Below, one piece after another: positions 1 to 5,266 of a DNA stretch of 5,266 nt. Where the stretch lies: contig JAGODU010000247.1 of the NCBI GenBank assembly GCA_017998095.1, forward strand, positions 1 to 5,266. Reading direction: 5' to 3'. The notes below the pieces were generated by a model, which saw only the letters and a list, made by a program, of their open reading frames with translations, was not told where the DNA came from and did not search any database. Both the position numbers and the translations under genes were made by a program. Position 1 is the first letter of the stretch; each line of letters begins with the position of its first letter. This DNA is from Prolixibacteraceae bacterium. Its GTDB lineage: Bacteria > Bacteroidota > Bacteroidia > Bacteroidales > Prolixibacteraceae.

Positions 1-572
1 TTGTTATTGTTCCTATTTATAAAGAAACAGAACAGCTTGAAATGATAAGCGCAAAGGTACAAGATATAATTGCACGTTTAAAAAGTAAAGGTATTTCTGT
101 TAAGTTTGATGATAATGATGCAAAAAAACCGGGATGGAAGTTTGCTGAATATGAACTTAAGGGTGTGCCGGTAAGATTGGCAATGGGGCCTCGTGATTTG
201 GAGAACGGAACAGTTGAAGTTGCAAGAAGGGATACTTTGACAAAAGAGGTAGTTAATATCGATAATATTGATGTTTTTGTTGAAAATCTTTTAAACGATA
301 TTCAGGAGAACATTTATAATAAAGCATTGAATTTCAGGAATGAGAATATTACCAAAGTAGATTCCTGGGATGAATTTAAAGATGTATTAGTTAAAAAAGG
401 AGGTTTTATACTTGCACACTGGGACGGAACTGCAGAGACTGAGCAGAAGATAAAGGAAGAAACCAAAGCTACAATTCGTTGTATTCCTTTTGATTCTGAA
501 CCCGAAGAAGGGAAGTGCATTTATACAGGAAAACCTTCAGATAAGAGAGTATTATTTGCAATAGCATATTAA
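1..572 (+). CDS. proS: Prolyl-tRNA synthetase, C-terminal part (5' end outside window)
   Basis: This is the last 189 codons of a cytoplasmic class II prolyl-tRNA synthetase, which charges tRNA-Pro with proline. The reading frame is open from position 3, before the first in-frame ATG at 42, so the gene is cut by the window edge and that ATG is internal. The segment [13 protein letters not shown] begins the anticodon-binding domain (about residues 1-110 of the visible part), which contains the family-typical [14 protein letters not shown] and [13 protein letters not shown] stretches. The rest is the extra C-terminal domain of the archaeal/eukaryote-type enzyme, with [21 protein letters not shown] and [10 protein letters not shown], ending in a C-terminal Tyr as in that subfamily. 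Only two cysteines remain (RCIP and GKC), fewer than the four of a full zinc site, so zinc binding is doubtful. It converges on the large gene on the other strand and stops just before a hairpin terminator. Identification is very secure. Confidence 0.96.
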   Translation, partial: VIVPIYKETEQLEMISAKVQDIIARLKSKGISVKFDDNDAKKPGWKFAEYELKGVPVRLAMGPRDLENGTVEVARRDTLTKEVVNIDNIDVFVENLLNDIQENIYNKALNFRNENITKVDSWDEFKDVLVKKGGFILAHWDGTAETEQKIKEETKATIRCIPFDSEPEEGKCIYTGKPSDKRVLFAIAY

Positions 573-573
573 A

Positions 574-599
574 AAAAAAGAGGCGAAAGCCTCTTTTTT
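574..599. terminator. Bidirectional intrinsic terminator between convergent genes
   Basis: A perfect 11-bp inverted repeat (574-584 pairing with 589-599) encloses a GAAA tetraloop. The inner five pairs, GAGGC/GCCTC, are GC-rich and the outer six are A:T. Reading rightwards, the hairpin ends in a six-T run after the proS stop codon. Reading leftwards it ends in a nine-T run (complement of A571-A579), so it can terminate both convergent transcripts. The right arm overlaps the TAA stop codon of the minus-strand gene at 598-600. The structure is visible directly; its activity is inferred. Confidence 0.87.
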
Positions 600-3500
600 A
601 TTTTATAATTTTCTGTACTGATTCTTTTTCTCCATCGGATATCTTTAAAAAGTAAACCCCTTTATTCAGATCCGAAGTATTAATCTTTTGGTTGTTTGTA
701 ACCAATGGTATCTTTTTACAGATTTTTCCATCCATAGTCAATATCGTAGCATCATAAGCTTTGTTGGTTTCATTTAGCCTGACAATAATATATTCATTGA
801 ATGGAACAGGATATACGCTGGCTTTTATTTTGCTGATATCCTTGCTGCTAACAGGGAAAACAGAAAAATTCAACGGATTGTTTTCAGCTTCAGATATATT
901 GTATTTTTCAACTCCCTTATTTCCAAAGTATTCAAAAGCCATTGCCCGGTATGTTGTGTTAGCTTGTAATCCTGATATTTTTGTGTAATTACTGTCTCCA
1001 TTATATACGCAATACCATTTGCCAATAGCAGATCCTTTTCCAAATTCTGAATTAGCAGTATATGTGGTATTGTTTACAGGTGCTACAGTGCCTTGGTTAT
1101 CTTTTGTGACGAAAACCACTCTTTTAGCAGGTTCATCAACTAGTACACCCGGTATTTTTGTGAATTTTTCAACCCCCTTATCAGAAGCAACCCAAATATT
1201 GCCGGATTTATCTTTTTGAATGTCGTTGATCTTTTCGCTGAATAATGCTTCAGAAAAACCATTTCCATTTGTCCACATAATTGCAATACTGTCTGTGTTT
1301 TGCAATACAAACAGGCCGGAAGTCTGAACAGGTGAACTATATTTATATGTTCCGGTTTCAGTAATTACATTAATACCATTCTTTGTTCCTACCCAGATAT
1401 TGTTTGAATCATCAAATTCAACATCAGTAGCAATCAGGCTTACAATACCATTTTCATCGTTAAGGTAGTAATCCCAATATGATTTAGTTGCACTTCCCCA
1501 GTGATAGTATGCCCCCAGAATTGTAGCGTACCATTGAACTTCGCCATTAATAGCCAAAGAATTAACTGAATCAGTTCTGACACCTGACCATGTTTTACTT
1601 AAAGCAGAAGCTCCTGTATAACCATCAACAGGGCTATATTTATATCTGATAACGCCTGCTCCTGATGTTGCCAGGTAAGCCGAGCTATCCGGGGCATAGC
1701 TTTTAATCTTGTTGACAGTAAATCCGCCCCATTCTTTTGTAATATGGTCTTCATTCATGAAAGTAGTAATGGTTTCCCACTTGTCATTTTTCTTCAGGTT
1801 TATACCTTTTGGAGTAGCAATCCATTTTGTTCCAATAGCATCCGTTCCTACGGCATTAATTGTATCTGAAATAAGTCCGGAACCTGCACCTCCTTTATAA
1901 TAATTGTCAGCAGATTTGACGCCATTCTGATCAATATTTAAAATGGTCAACCCTTTGTTTGTAGCTACCATAATTGAATTGTCATTTGAATATGACATGT
2001 CATTAATAATGTTGTCTCTCAGGTAATTACTTGCATCAATAGTAGTCCAGTCAGTTCCATTAAACCTGGATATACCTTTATCTGTACCAAACCATTTTAC
2101 ATCGTATTGGTCAACTACAATATCAGTTACTTTTTCACTTAATAATCCGCTATTTTCAGGAGTTATGTTCAATAAGTCGACATGAACAAGTTCAATTCCG
2201 TTTCCGGTTTTAAGATTTCTTGAATATTGTTTGTCTATTGGATTGTTCCAATGTTCATAAACTCCAAGGCTTTTTAAAGGAGTTCCATCTCCTTCAGGAT
2301 CATAAGTAATTCCTTCAGCCCAATAAGCAGGATCGGCAGCCTGATATAGATAGTCATCAACACCGGGAATGTAAGGGTATTTCTCTGATGATGGTTTACT
2401 TTTATATTCTTCGAGTAAGAAATCAAAACCTACAGCATCAATGGCAACCTTATCCTGAGATATGAATAATGAAGATGGGTAATCATTGTTGAAAGGAGCC
2501 ATTTTCCATTTTTCAACATATCCTTCCCAGCTTTTACCTGCCCATATTCCATCAATAATAGTTACAAGGGTTTTCCCTCCAAGCTGTTCATGACCTAAAT
2601 AATCAACAAGATGGCGGTATTTGCCATTTCCCTGATTGTTTTTTGGAAGGCAATAATGCATACCAATTGCATATTGTTCGTCTGAATTCTGGTCCATTGC
2701 TAAAATAGATCCCTGATGGTTTTTTGCACCTAAAGTAATAGCACCTTCATTGTGAGTTTTCAGGCAAGGCATATTGATCAGGTATTCTGAATCAATATAT
2801 TCCTGGGGTATTTTGTATTGGAGTTTCTTATCGCTGAAGAACATAACAGCATCTTTTGAAGGTACTGTCTGGTGACGACCTTCAGTTGCACTTTCTATTC
2901 TTCCGTGGCAATATACGACATCAGGATAAACGCTGTGGCATTTGTTCCAGTAAAGATCATGGAAAGTTCTGAAAGGATCTCCTACGTATATGTCTGACTG
3001 AGCAACTCCTGCTTCTTCAATTAATTGTTTCAGAAGGGAAAGTACAAGCTCAGGAGTAGCATCCATCCTGTCGAAGTTTGCAGTTTTCTTTATTCCTGAT
3101 GCAGAATTGGTAATATTTATCTTTATATAAATCTTTTCACCTTTGGTGTATCCTTTTGCTCCTTTTCCATGCTGTTCGTTAAAGTACTTGAACATCTGAT
3201 CCCATGAAGCTGAAACACTATTTTGATCAGTATAGGATTTAACAGCTTGATTTAGCATTTTATCAACTTCTGTTCCATTAGTATAATTAGCCCACCAACT
3301 GTTTTGACTGTTTTTAGGAACAAAGTTTTCATCAGTAGCATTTTTATCCCAAATCCAAACAACTCTTCCGGGTTTTAATCCGCTGGCTGTACCAATAGGA
3401 TCATTTGCAACAAAAGCATTTTGAGATAATAAATCAGCTGCTTTTAATTCTTTGCTATTGTTTAAATTGGCAAAAAGAATCATTGTAAAAGCACCAATTA

Positions 3501-3786
3501 AAAAGGCAAATGCAGAAATGTACTTAGCAGATTTTACATGACTATTGAATTTTTTAAATGCAAAGACTGATCCTGCCATTGCAATAAGATATAAAACGAA
3601 TCCGGAGGCCCACGGTGCAGCTGCCTGGACACACGGATAACTTGCTCTTGATGGTTTTGGTATAACTTTAATAAGGAACCATGCAGTAGCTGAAATCCCT
3701 GTAATAAAGAACAAAAGTTTTGAAGTGATTTTACTTTTTTTGATTTTAGACAAAAAGGAAATTGTCCTGAACGTATTAAATTTCAT
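598..3786 (-). CDS. DUF362 membrane protein with propeller repeats and T9SS sorting domain
   Basis: This encodes a 1062-residue multidomain envelope protein of unknown function. Order of parts: a basic N-terminus (KIKKSKITSK); three predicted membrane helices (about 23-41, 59-76, 89-107); a DUF362 domain (about 215-460) with the signature PCLKTHNEGAITLGAKNHQG (340-359) and SQDKVAIDAVGFD (443-455); about seven two-component-regulator-type propeller repeats (548-877, with WFGTDKGI, WIATPKGI, IWVGTKNGI and IWVASDKGV); a fibronectin-like stretch (about 885-975); and a C-terminal T9SS sorting domain (about 985-1062). By the positive-inside rule the bulk of the protein lies outside the cytoplasm. 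No ferredoxin CxxCxxC cluster is visible, although some DUF362 proteins carry one. The start is well fixed: an in-frame TAG occurs 24 bases upstream with no other ATG between, and there is no Shine-Dalgarno, as is usual in Bacteroidota. The gene stands alone, convergent to proS and divergent from pepT. The domain calls are strong; the biochemical role is not known. Confidence 0.93.
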   Translation of the reverse strand: MKFNTFRTISFLSKIKKSKITSKLLFFITGISATAWFLIKVIPKPSRASYPCVQAAAPWASGFVLYLIAMAGSVFAFKKFNSHVKSAKYISAFAFLIGAFTMILFANLNNSKELKAADLLSQNAFVANDPIGTASGLKPGRVVWIWDKNATDENFVPKNSQNSWWANYTNGTEVDKMLNQAVKSYTDQNSVSASWDQMFKYFNEQHGKGAKGYTKGEKIYIKINITNSASGIKKTANFDRMDATPELVLSLLKQLIEEAGVAQSDIYVGDPFRTFHDLYWNKCHSVYPDVVYCHGRIESATEGRHQTVPSKDAVMFFSDKKLQYKIPQEYIDSEYLINMPCLKTHNEGAITLGAKNHQGSILAMDQNSDEQYAIGMHYCLPKNNQGNGKYRHLVDYLGHEQLGGKTLVTIIDGIWAGKSWEGYVEKWKMAPFNNDYPSSLFISQDKVAIDAVGFDFLLEEYKSKPSSEKYPYIPGVDDYLYQAADPAYWAEGITYDPEGDGTPLKSLGVYEHWNNPIDKQYSRNLKTGNGIELVHVDLLNITPENSGLLSEKVTDIVVDQYDVKWFGTDKGISRFNGTDWTTIDASNYLRDNIINDMSYSNDNSIMVATNKGLTILNIDQNGVKSADNYYKGGAGSGLISDTINAVGTDAIGTKWIATPKGINLKKNDKWETITTFMNEDHITKEWGGFTVNKIKSYAPDSSAYLATSGAGVIRYKYSPVDGYTGASALSKTWSGVRTDSVNSLAINGEVQWYATILGAYYHWGSATKSYWDYYLNDENGIVSLIATDVEFDDSNNIWVGTKNGINVITETGTYKYSSPVQTSGLFVLQNTDSIAIMWTNGNGFSEALFSEKINDIQKDKSGNIWVASDKGVEKFTKIPGVLVDEPAKRVVFVTKDNQGTVAPVNNTTYTANSEFGKGSAIGKWYCVYNGDSNYTKISGLQANTTYRAMAFEYFGNKGVEKYNISEAENNPLNFSVFPVSSKDISKIKASVYPVPFNEYIIVRLNETNKAYDATILTMDGKICKKIPLVTNNQKINTSDLNKGVYFLKISDGEKESVQKIIK
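601..834 (-). other. T9SS type A C-terminal sorting domain
   Basis: The last 78 residues carry the hallmarks of the Por secretion-system sorting domain: VYPVPFNEYIIVRL (the 'YPNP' box with its following strand), then ATILTMDGKICKKIPL (the 'D.xG' strand), then LNKGVYFLKISDGEKE and the terminal QKIIK. Proteins with this tail are normally exported by Sec, moved across the outer membrane by T9SS and anchored at or released from the cell surface. The genome is therefore expected to encode a T9SS, although none of its components lies in the window. Confidence 0.9.
862..1134 (-). other. Fibronectin-type-like segment
   Basis: Residues about 885-975 link the propeller to the sorting domain. The pattern WYCVYNGDSNYTKISGLQ, followed by NTTYRAMAFEYFG, resembles the 'V..G....NYTVTGLTPGTTYYFAVYEYNG' strands of fibronectin-like modules common near the ends of secreted Bacteroidota proteins. 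It probably acts as a spacer. The fold assignment is by pattern only. Confidence 0.6.
1156..2145 (-). other. Seven-repeat beta-propeller region (regulator propeller type)
   Basis: Residues 548-877 can be cut into about seven repeats of the form 'v.di..d..g..W.gT..Gi..f': 548-584, 588-622, 637-673, 688-720, 735-772, 779-818 and 848-877. Repeats 1, 3, 6 and 7 are clear. Repeats 2 and 4 are weaker, and repeat 5 is degenerate (WYATILGAYYHW). Seven copies would close one beta-propeller. The same repeat makes up the periplasmic sensor part of many Bacteroidota hybrid two-component systems, but no kinase or response-regulator domain is present here, so a role in ligand or surface binding is inference. 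Confidence 0.8.
2407..3144 (-). other. DUF362 domain
   Basis: Residues about 215-460 match the uncharacterised DUF362 family. Visible marks are the core strand KIYIKINIT, the segment DIYVGDPFRTF, the block YLINMPCLKTHNEGAITLGAKNHQG, the segment TLVTIIDGIWAG, and the terminal block SQDKVAIDAVGFDFL. Cysteines at 283, 293, 341 and 379 and several His residues (276, 284, 294, 304, 345, 357, 377) are potential metal or redox ligands, but no known site pattern is recognisable. The conserved stretch upstream, NDPIGTASGLKPGRVVWIWD (128-147), resembles a lead-in common to Bacteroidota members of this family. Confidence 0.85.
3466..3720 (-). other. Three-helix membrane anchor of the DUF362 protein
   Basis: Residues 23-107 contain three hydrophobic segments: LLFFITGISATAWFLIKVI, then SGFVLYLIAMAGSVFAF, then YISAFAFLIGAFTMILFANL. 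Basic residues precede the first (KIKKSK) and lie between the second and third (KKF..HVKSAK). This predicts N-terminus inside, one outward-facing loop (PKPSRASYPCVQAAAP) and the large remainder outside. There is no signal-peptidase I site that I would trust and no lipobox before Cys52 (SYPC). The helix ends are estimates by eye. Confidence 0.8.
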
Positions 3787-3882
3787 ATCGATAAAGTTAT
3801 ATTTCTTAAGCTATTAAAATAAAAATATTGAAAATGAGTGTTTTATGAAATATGTTTTCTGAAACTAATTGAGTTACAATAT

Positions 3883-3899
3883 ATACTTTTAAGAAGTAT
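3883..3899. repeat. Short inverted repeat in the divergent region
   Basis: ATACTT (3883-3888) and AAGTAT (3894-3899) form a 6-bp inverted repeat around a 5-base spacer, overlapping the first copy of the direct repeat. It could be an operator half-site pair or a chance feature of AT-rich DNA. There is no T-run that would make it a terminator. Confidence 0.25.
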
Positions 3900-3953
3900 T
3901 TTAAAATAATTTTTTTAATAAAATCAAAGTCAGGCAATTTATGAAAATGTTTA

Positions 3954-3961
3954 TACTTTTA
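3954..3961 (+). promoter_or_regulatory. Candidate -7 promoter element for pepT
   Basis: TACTTTTA lies 19 bases before the pepT ATG and matches TAnnTTTG except for the last base. Transcription starting a few bases downstream would give a short leader. No TTTG box is found at the expected distance upstream, so this is a weak candidate. Confidence 0.25.
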
Positions 3962-3980
3962 ACACCAAAACATAATTGTT

Positions 3981-5213
3981 ATGGAAAAAGTAGTAGAACG
4001 TTTTTTAAAATATATAAGTGCTGATACTCATTCAGATCCTAAAAGTGGTCTTCATCCAAGTACAAATTCCCAGTTGGAATTTTCAAAAAAGATTGCAAAA
4101 GAACTTGAAGAGATAGGATTAGTTGATGTTTCAGCTAATGATAAAGCATATATATATGCAACCCTGCCTTCAAATATTGACAGGAAAGTTCCTGTGGTTG
4201 GATTTATAGCTCATATGGATTCAAGTCCCGACTTTAATTCTGAAGGAATAAAACCTCAGTTTATTGAAAAATATGACGGTAATGATATTGTTCTGAACAA
4301 AGAGCAAAATATAGTTATGTCAATAATAGAATTTCCTGAATTACTAAATTTCAAAGGACAGACTTTGATAACTACTGATGGAACTACACTATTAAGTGCT
4401 GATGATAAAGCAGGGATGGCTGAAATAGTTACTGCAATTGAATATTTGATTAATCATCCAGAGATTAAGCATGGAGAAGTAAGAATTGGATTTACACCTG
4501 ATGAGGAGATAGGAGAGGGAGCTGATTTTTTTGATATCAGGAAATTTAATGCTGAATTTGCTTATACAATTGATGGTGATGATATTGGAGTTATTGAATA
4601 TGAAAATTTTAATGCTGCATCAGCAAAAGTAATTATAAAAGGTAAAAGCATTCATCCGGGAAATGCTAAGGGGAAAATGATTAATTCCTTGCTTGCAGCT
4701 CAGAAGTTTCTTTCTATGTTACCTGAAAAGGAAGTGCCTGAACACACAGAGGGATATGAAGGATTTTATCATTTGACTGAACTTTCAGGAAATATTGAGA
4801 AAACTGAAATGCAATTTATCATCCGTGATCACAGTAAAGAGATTTTTGATGGCAGAAAACAAAAGATGCAGAATATATCTGACAGTATAAATAAATTATA
4901 TGGTCAGAATATTGTTGAACTGACATTAAAGGATCAGTATTATAATATGCTTGAAAAGATTGAACCTGTAAAATATGTAGTTGACATTGCCGTTAATTCG
5001 ATGAAAGAATGTGGAATAACTCCTGTAATTAAACCGATCAGGGGAGGAACAGACGGGGCAAGGCTTTCTTATATGGGTCTTCCTTGTCCAAACATATTTA
5101 CAGGAGGAATTAATATGCATGGTCCTTATGAGTTAATATCCGTTGAGTCAATGAAGAAAGCAGCAGAGGTAATTATAAAGATAATTCAAAAGGTTTCTGA
5201 CTTAAAGGATTAA
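3981..5213 (+). CDS. pepT: Peptidase T (tripeptide aminopeptidase)
   Basis: This is a complete 410-residue M20B-family zinc aminopeptidase, close to the usual length, that removes the N-terminal residue from tripeptides in the cytoplasm during peptide recycling. The di-zinc active site is intact by family comparison: His78 and catalytic-base-supporting Asp80 in AHMD, bridging Asp141 in LLSADDKAG, general base Glu175 and ligand Glu176 in TPDEEIGEG, Asp198 in YTIDGD, and His380 in GGINMHGPYE. The lid/dimerisation domain lies at about 210-320 and includes the conserved His225 in KSIHPGNAKG. The substrate-binding segment PIRGGTDGARLS is at 352-363. The ATG start is supported by an in-frame TAA seven codons upstream and by the family-typical opening MEKVVERFLKYISADT. 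No Shine-Dalgarno is present. The gene is divergent from the large DUF362 gene and no partner follows within the window, so it is probably transcribed alone. Confidence 0.97.
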   Translation: MEKVVERFLKYISADTHSDPKSGLHPSTNSQLEFSKKIAKELEEIGLVDVSANDKAYIYATLPSNIDRKVPVVGFIAHMDSSPDFNSEGIKPQFIEKYDGNDIVLNKEQNIVMSIIEFPELLNFKGQTLITTDGTTLLSADDKAGMAEIVTAIEYLINHPEIKHGEVRIGFTPDEEIGEGADFFDIRKFNAEFAYTIDGDDIGVIEYENFNAASAKVIIKGKSIHPGNAKGKMINSLLAAQKFLSMLPEKEVPEHTEGYEGFYHLTELSGNIEKTEMQFIIRDHSKEIFDGRKQKMQNISDSINKLYGQNIVELTLKDQYYNMLEKIEPVKYVVDIAVNSMKECGITPVIKPIRGGTDGARLSYMGLPCPNIFTGGINMHGPYELISVESMKKAAEVIIKIIQKVSDLKD

Positions 5214-5266
5214 TGATAAAAATTTTAGGAATAATAAATTAAAATAATAATTATCCGGTTTAAGAC

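Larger units (their letters stand above)
3882..3962 (+). repeat. Pair of 11-bp direct repeats TATACTTTTAA
   Basis: The sequence TATACTTTTAA occurs at 3882-3892 and again at 3952-3962, exactly 70 bases apart, upstream of pepT. Each copy contains TACTTTTA, a near match to the Bacteroidota -7 element TAnnTTTG (the final G is A). A second short match, TTTATGAAA, recurs at 3842-3850 and 3938-3946. In DNA this AT-rich, chance repetition is a real possibility. Confidence 0.45.
3787..3980. other. Divergent intergenic regulatory region
   Basis: These 194 bases separate the start codons of two divergent genes and must hold both promoters. The region is extremely AT-rich, with long A and T runs and a 10-bp palindrome ATTTTAAAAT at 3898-3907. 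No Shine-Dalgarno is seen before either start; both are preceded by A/T-rich leaders, as is usual in Bacteroidota. Neither side shows a complete Bacteroidota sigma-factor promoter (TTTG, about 19 bases, TAnnTTTG). No RNA gene or small ORF is convincing here. Confidence 0.6.

Noticed and set aside
314..520. Minus-strand open frame of 68 codons inside proS
   Set aside because: It is antisense to a well-conserved proS region, has no recognisable domain and no start signal; a shadow of the real gene.
761..1900. Three plus-strand open frames (761-988, 1019-1219, 1709-1900) antisense to the large gene
   Set aside because: All lie opposite clearly coding domain sequence, have low-complexity hydrophobic translations and show no family resemblance.
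3631..3642. Cys52 as a lipoprotein attachment site
   Set aside because: The preceding residues are A-S-Y-P, which do not fit a lipobox, and the cysteine follows a full membrane helix and a 10-residue loop.
3792..3799. TAACTTTA on the minus strand as a -7 element for the large gene
   Set aside because: It lies only 5 bases before the start codon, which would put transcription start at or inside the ATG, and no TTTG box lies at the right distance upstream.
4926..5120. Minus-strand open frame inside pepT, with a Cys-containing segment CPVCSSPDRF that resembles a zinc knuckle
   Set aside because: It is the antisense of the conserved PIRGGTDGARLS and GGINMHGP region of pepT; the CxxC is a by-product of those codons.
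5228..5256. Possible hairpin after pepT (GGA.TAAT pairing with ATTATCC)
   Set aside because: The stem is 7 bp with a bulge and a 14-base A/T loop, and no T-run follows, so it does not support a terminator call. The rest of 5214-5266 shows nothing clear.

Overview
The window looks like chromosomal DNA of a member of the Bacteroidota, probably a Bacteroidales-like environmental lineage. Three things point there: a C-terminal type IX secretion (T9SS) sorting domain, an archaeal/eukaryote-type prolyl-tRNA synthetase tail, and AT-rich DNA with A-rich start regions that lack Shine-Dalgarno motifs. The lineage call is inference; no marker gene fixes the genus.

Layout: (1) positions 1-572, + strand, the 3' end of proS (prolyl-tRNA synthetase), whose start lies outside the window. 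(2) Positions 574-599, a compact GAAA-loop hairpin that can serve as a shared terminator for proS and the convergent gene behind it. (3) Positions 598-3786, - strand, one large gene for a 1062-residue multidomain protein: three N-terminal membrane helices, a DUF362 domain, about seven two-component-regulator-type propeller repeats, a fibronectin-like segment and a T9SS sorting domain. (4) Positions 3787-3980, a very AT-rich divergent intergenic region with short direct and inverted repeats. (5) Positions 3981-5213, + strand, a complete pepT (peptidase T, M20 family tripeptidase). (6) Positions 5214-5266, a short AT-rich tail with no clear feature.

proS and pepT are ordinary housekeeping genes and have no evident functional link to the large gene. 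The large gene is the only unusual item. It combines an uncharacterised DUF362 core with a propeller usually seen in sensor proteins. It also carries two targeting signals that are hard to reconcile: three inner-membrane helices at one end and an outer-membrane/secretion sorting domain at the other. I see no mobile element, CRISPR array, RNA gene or phage signature.
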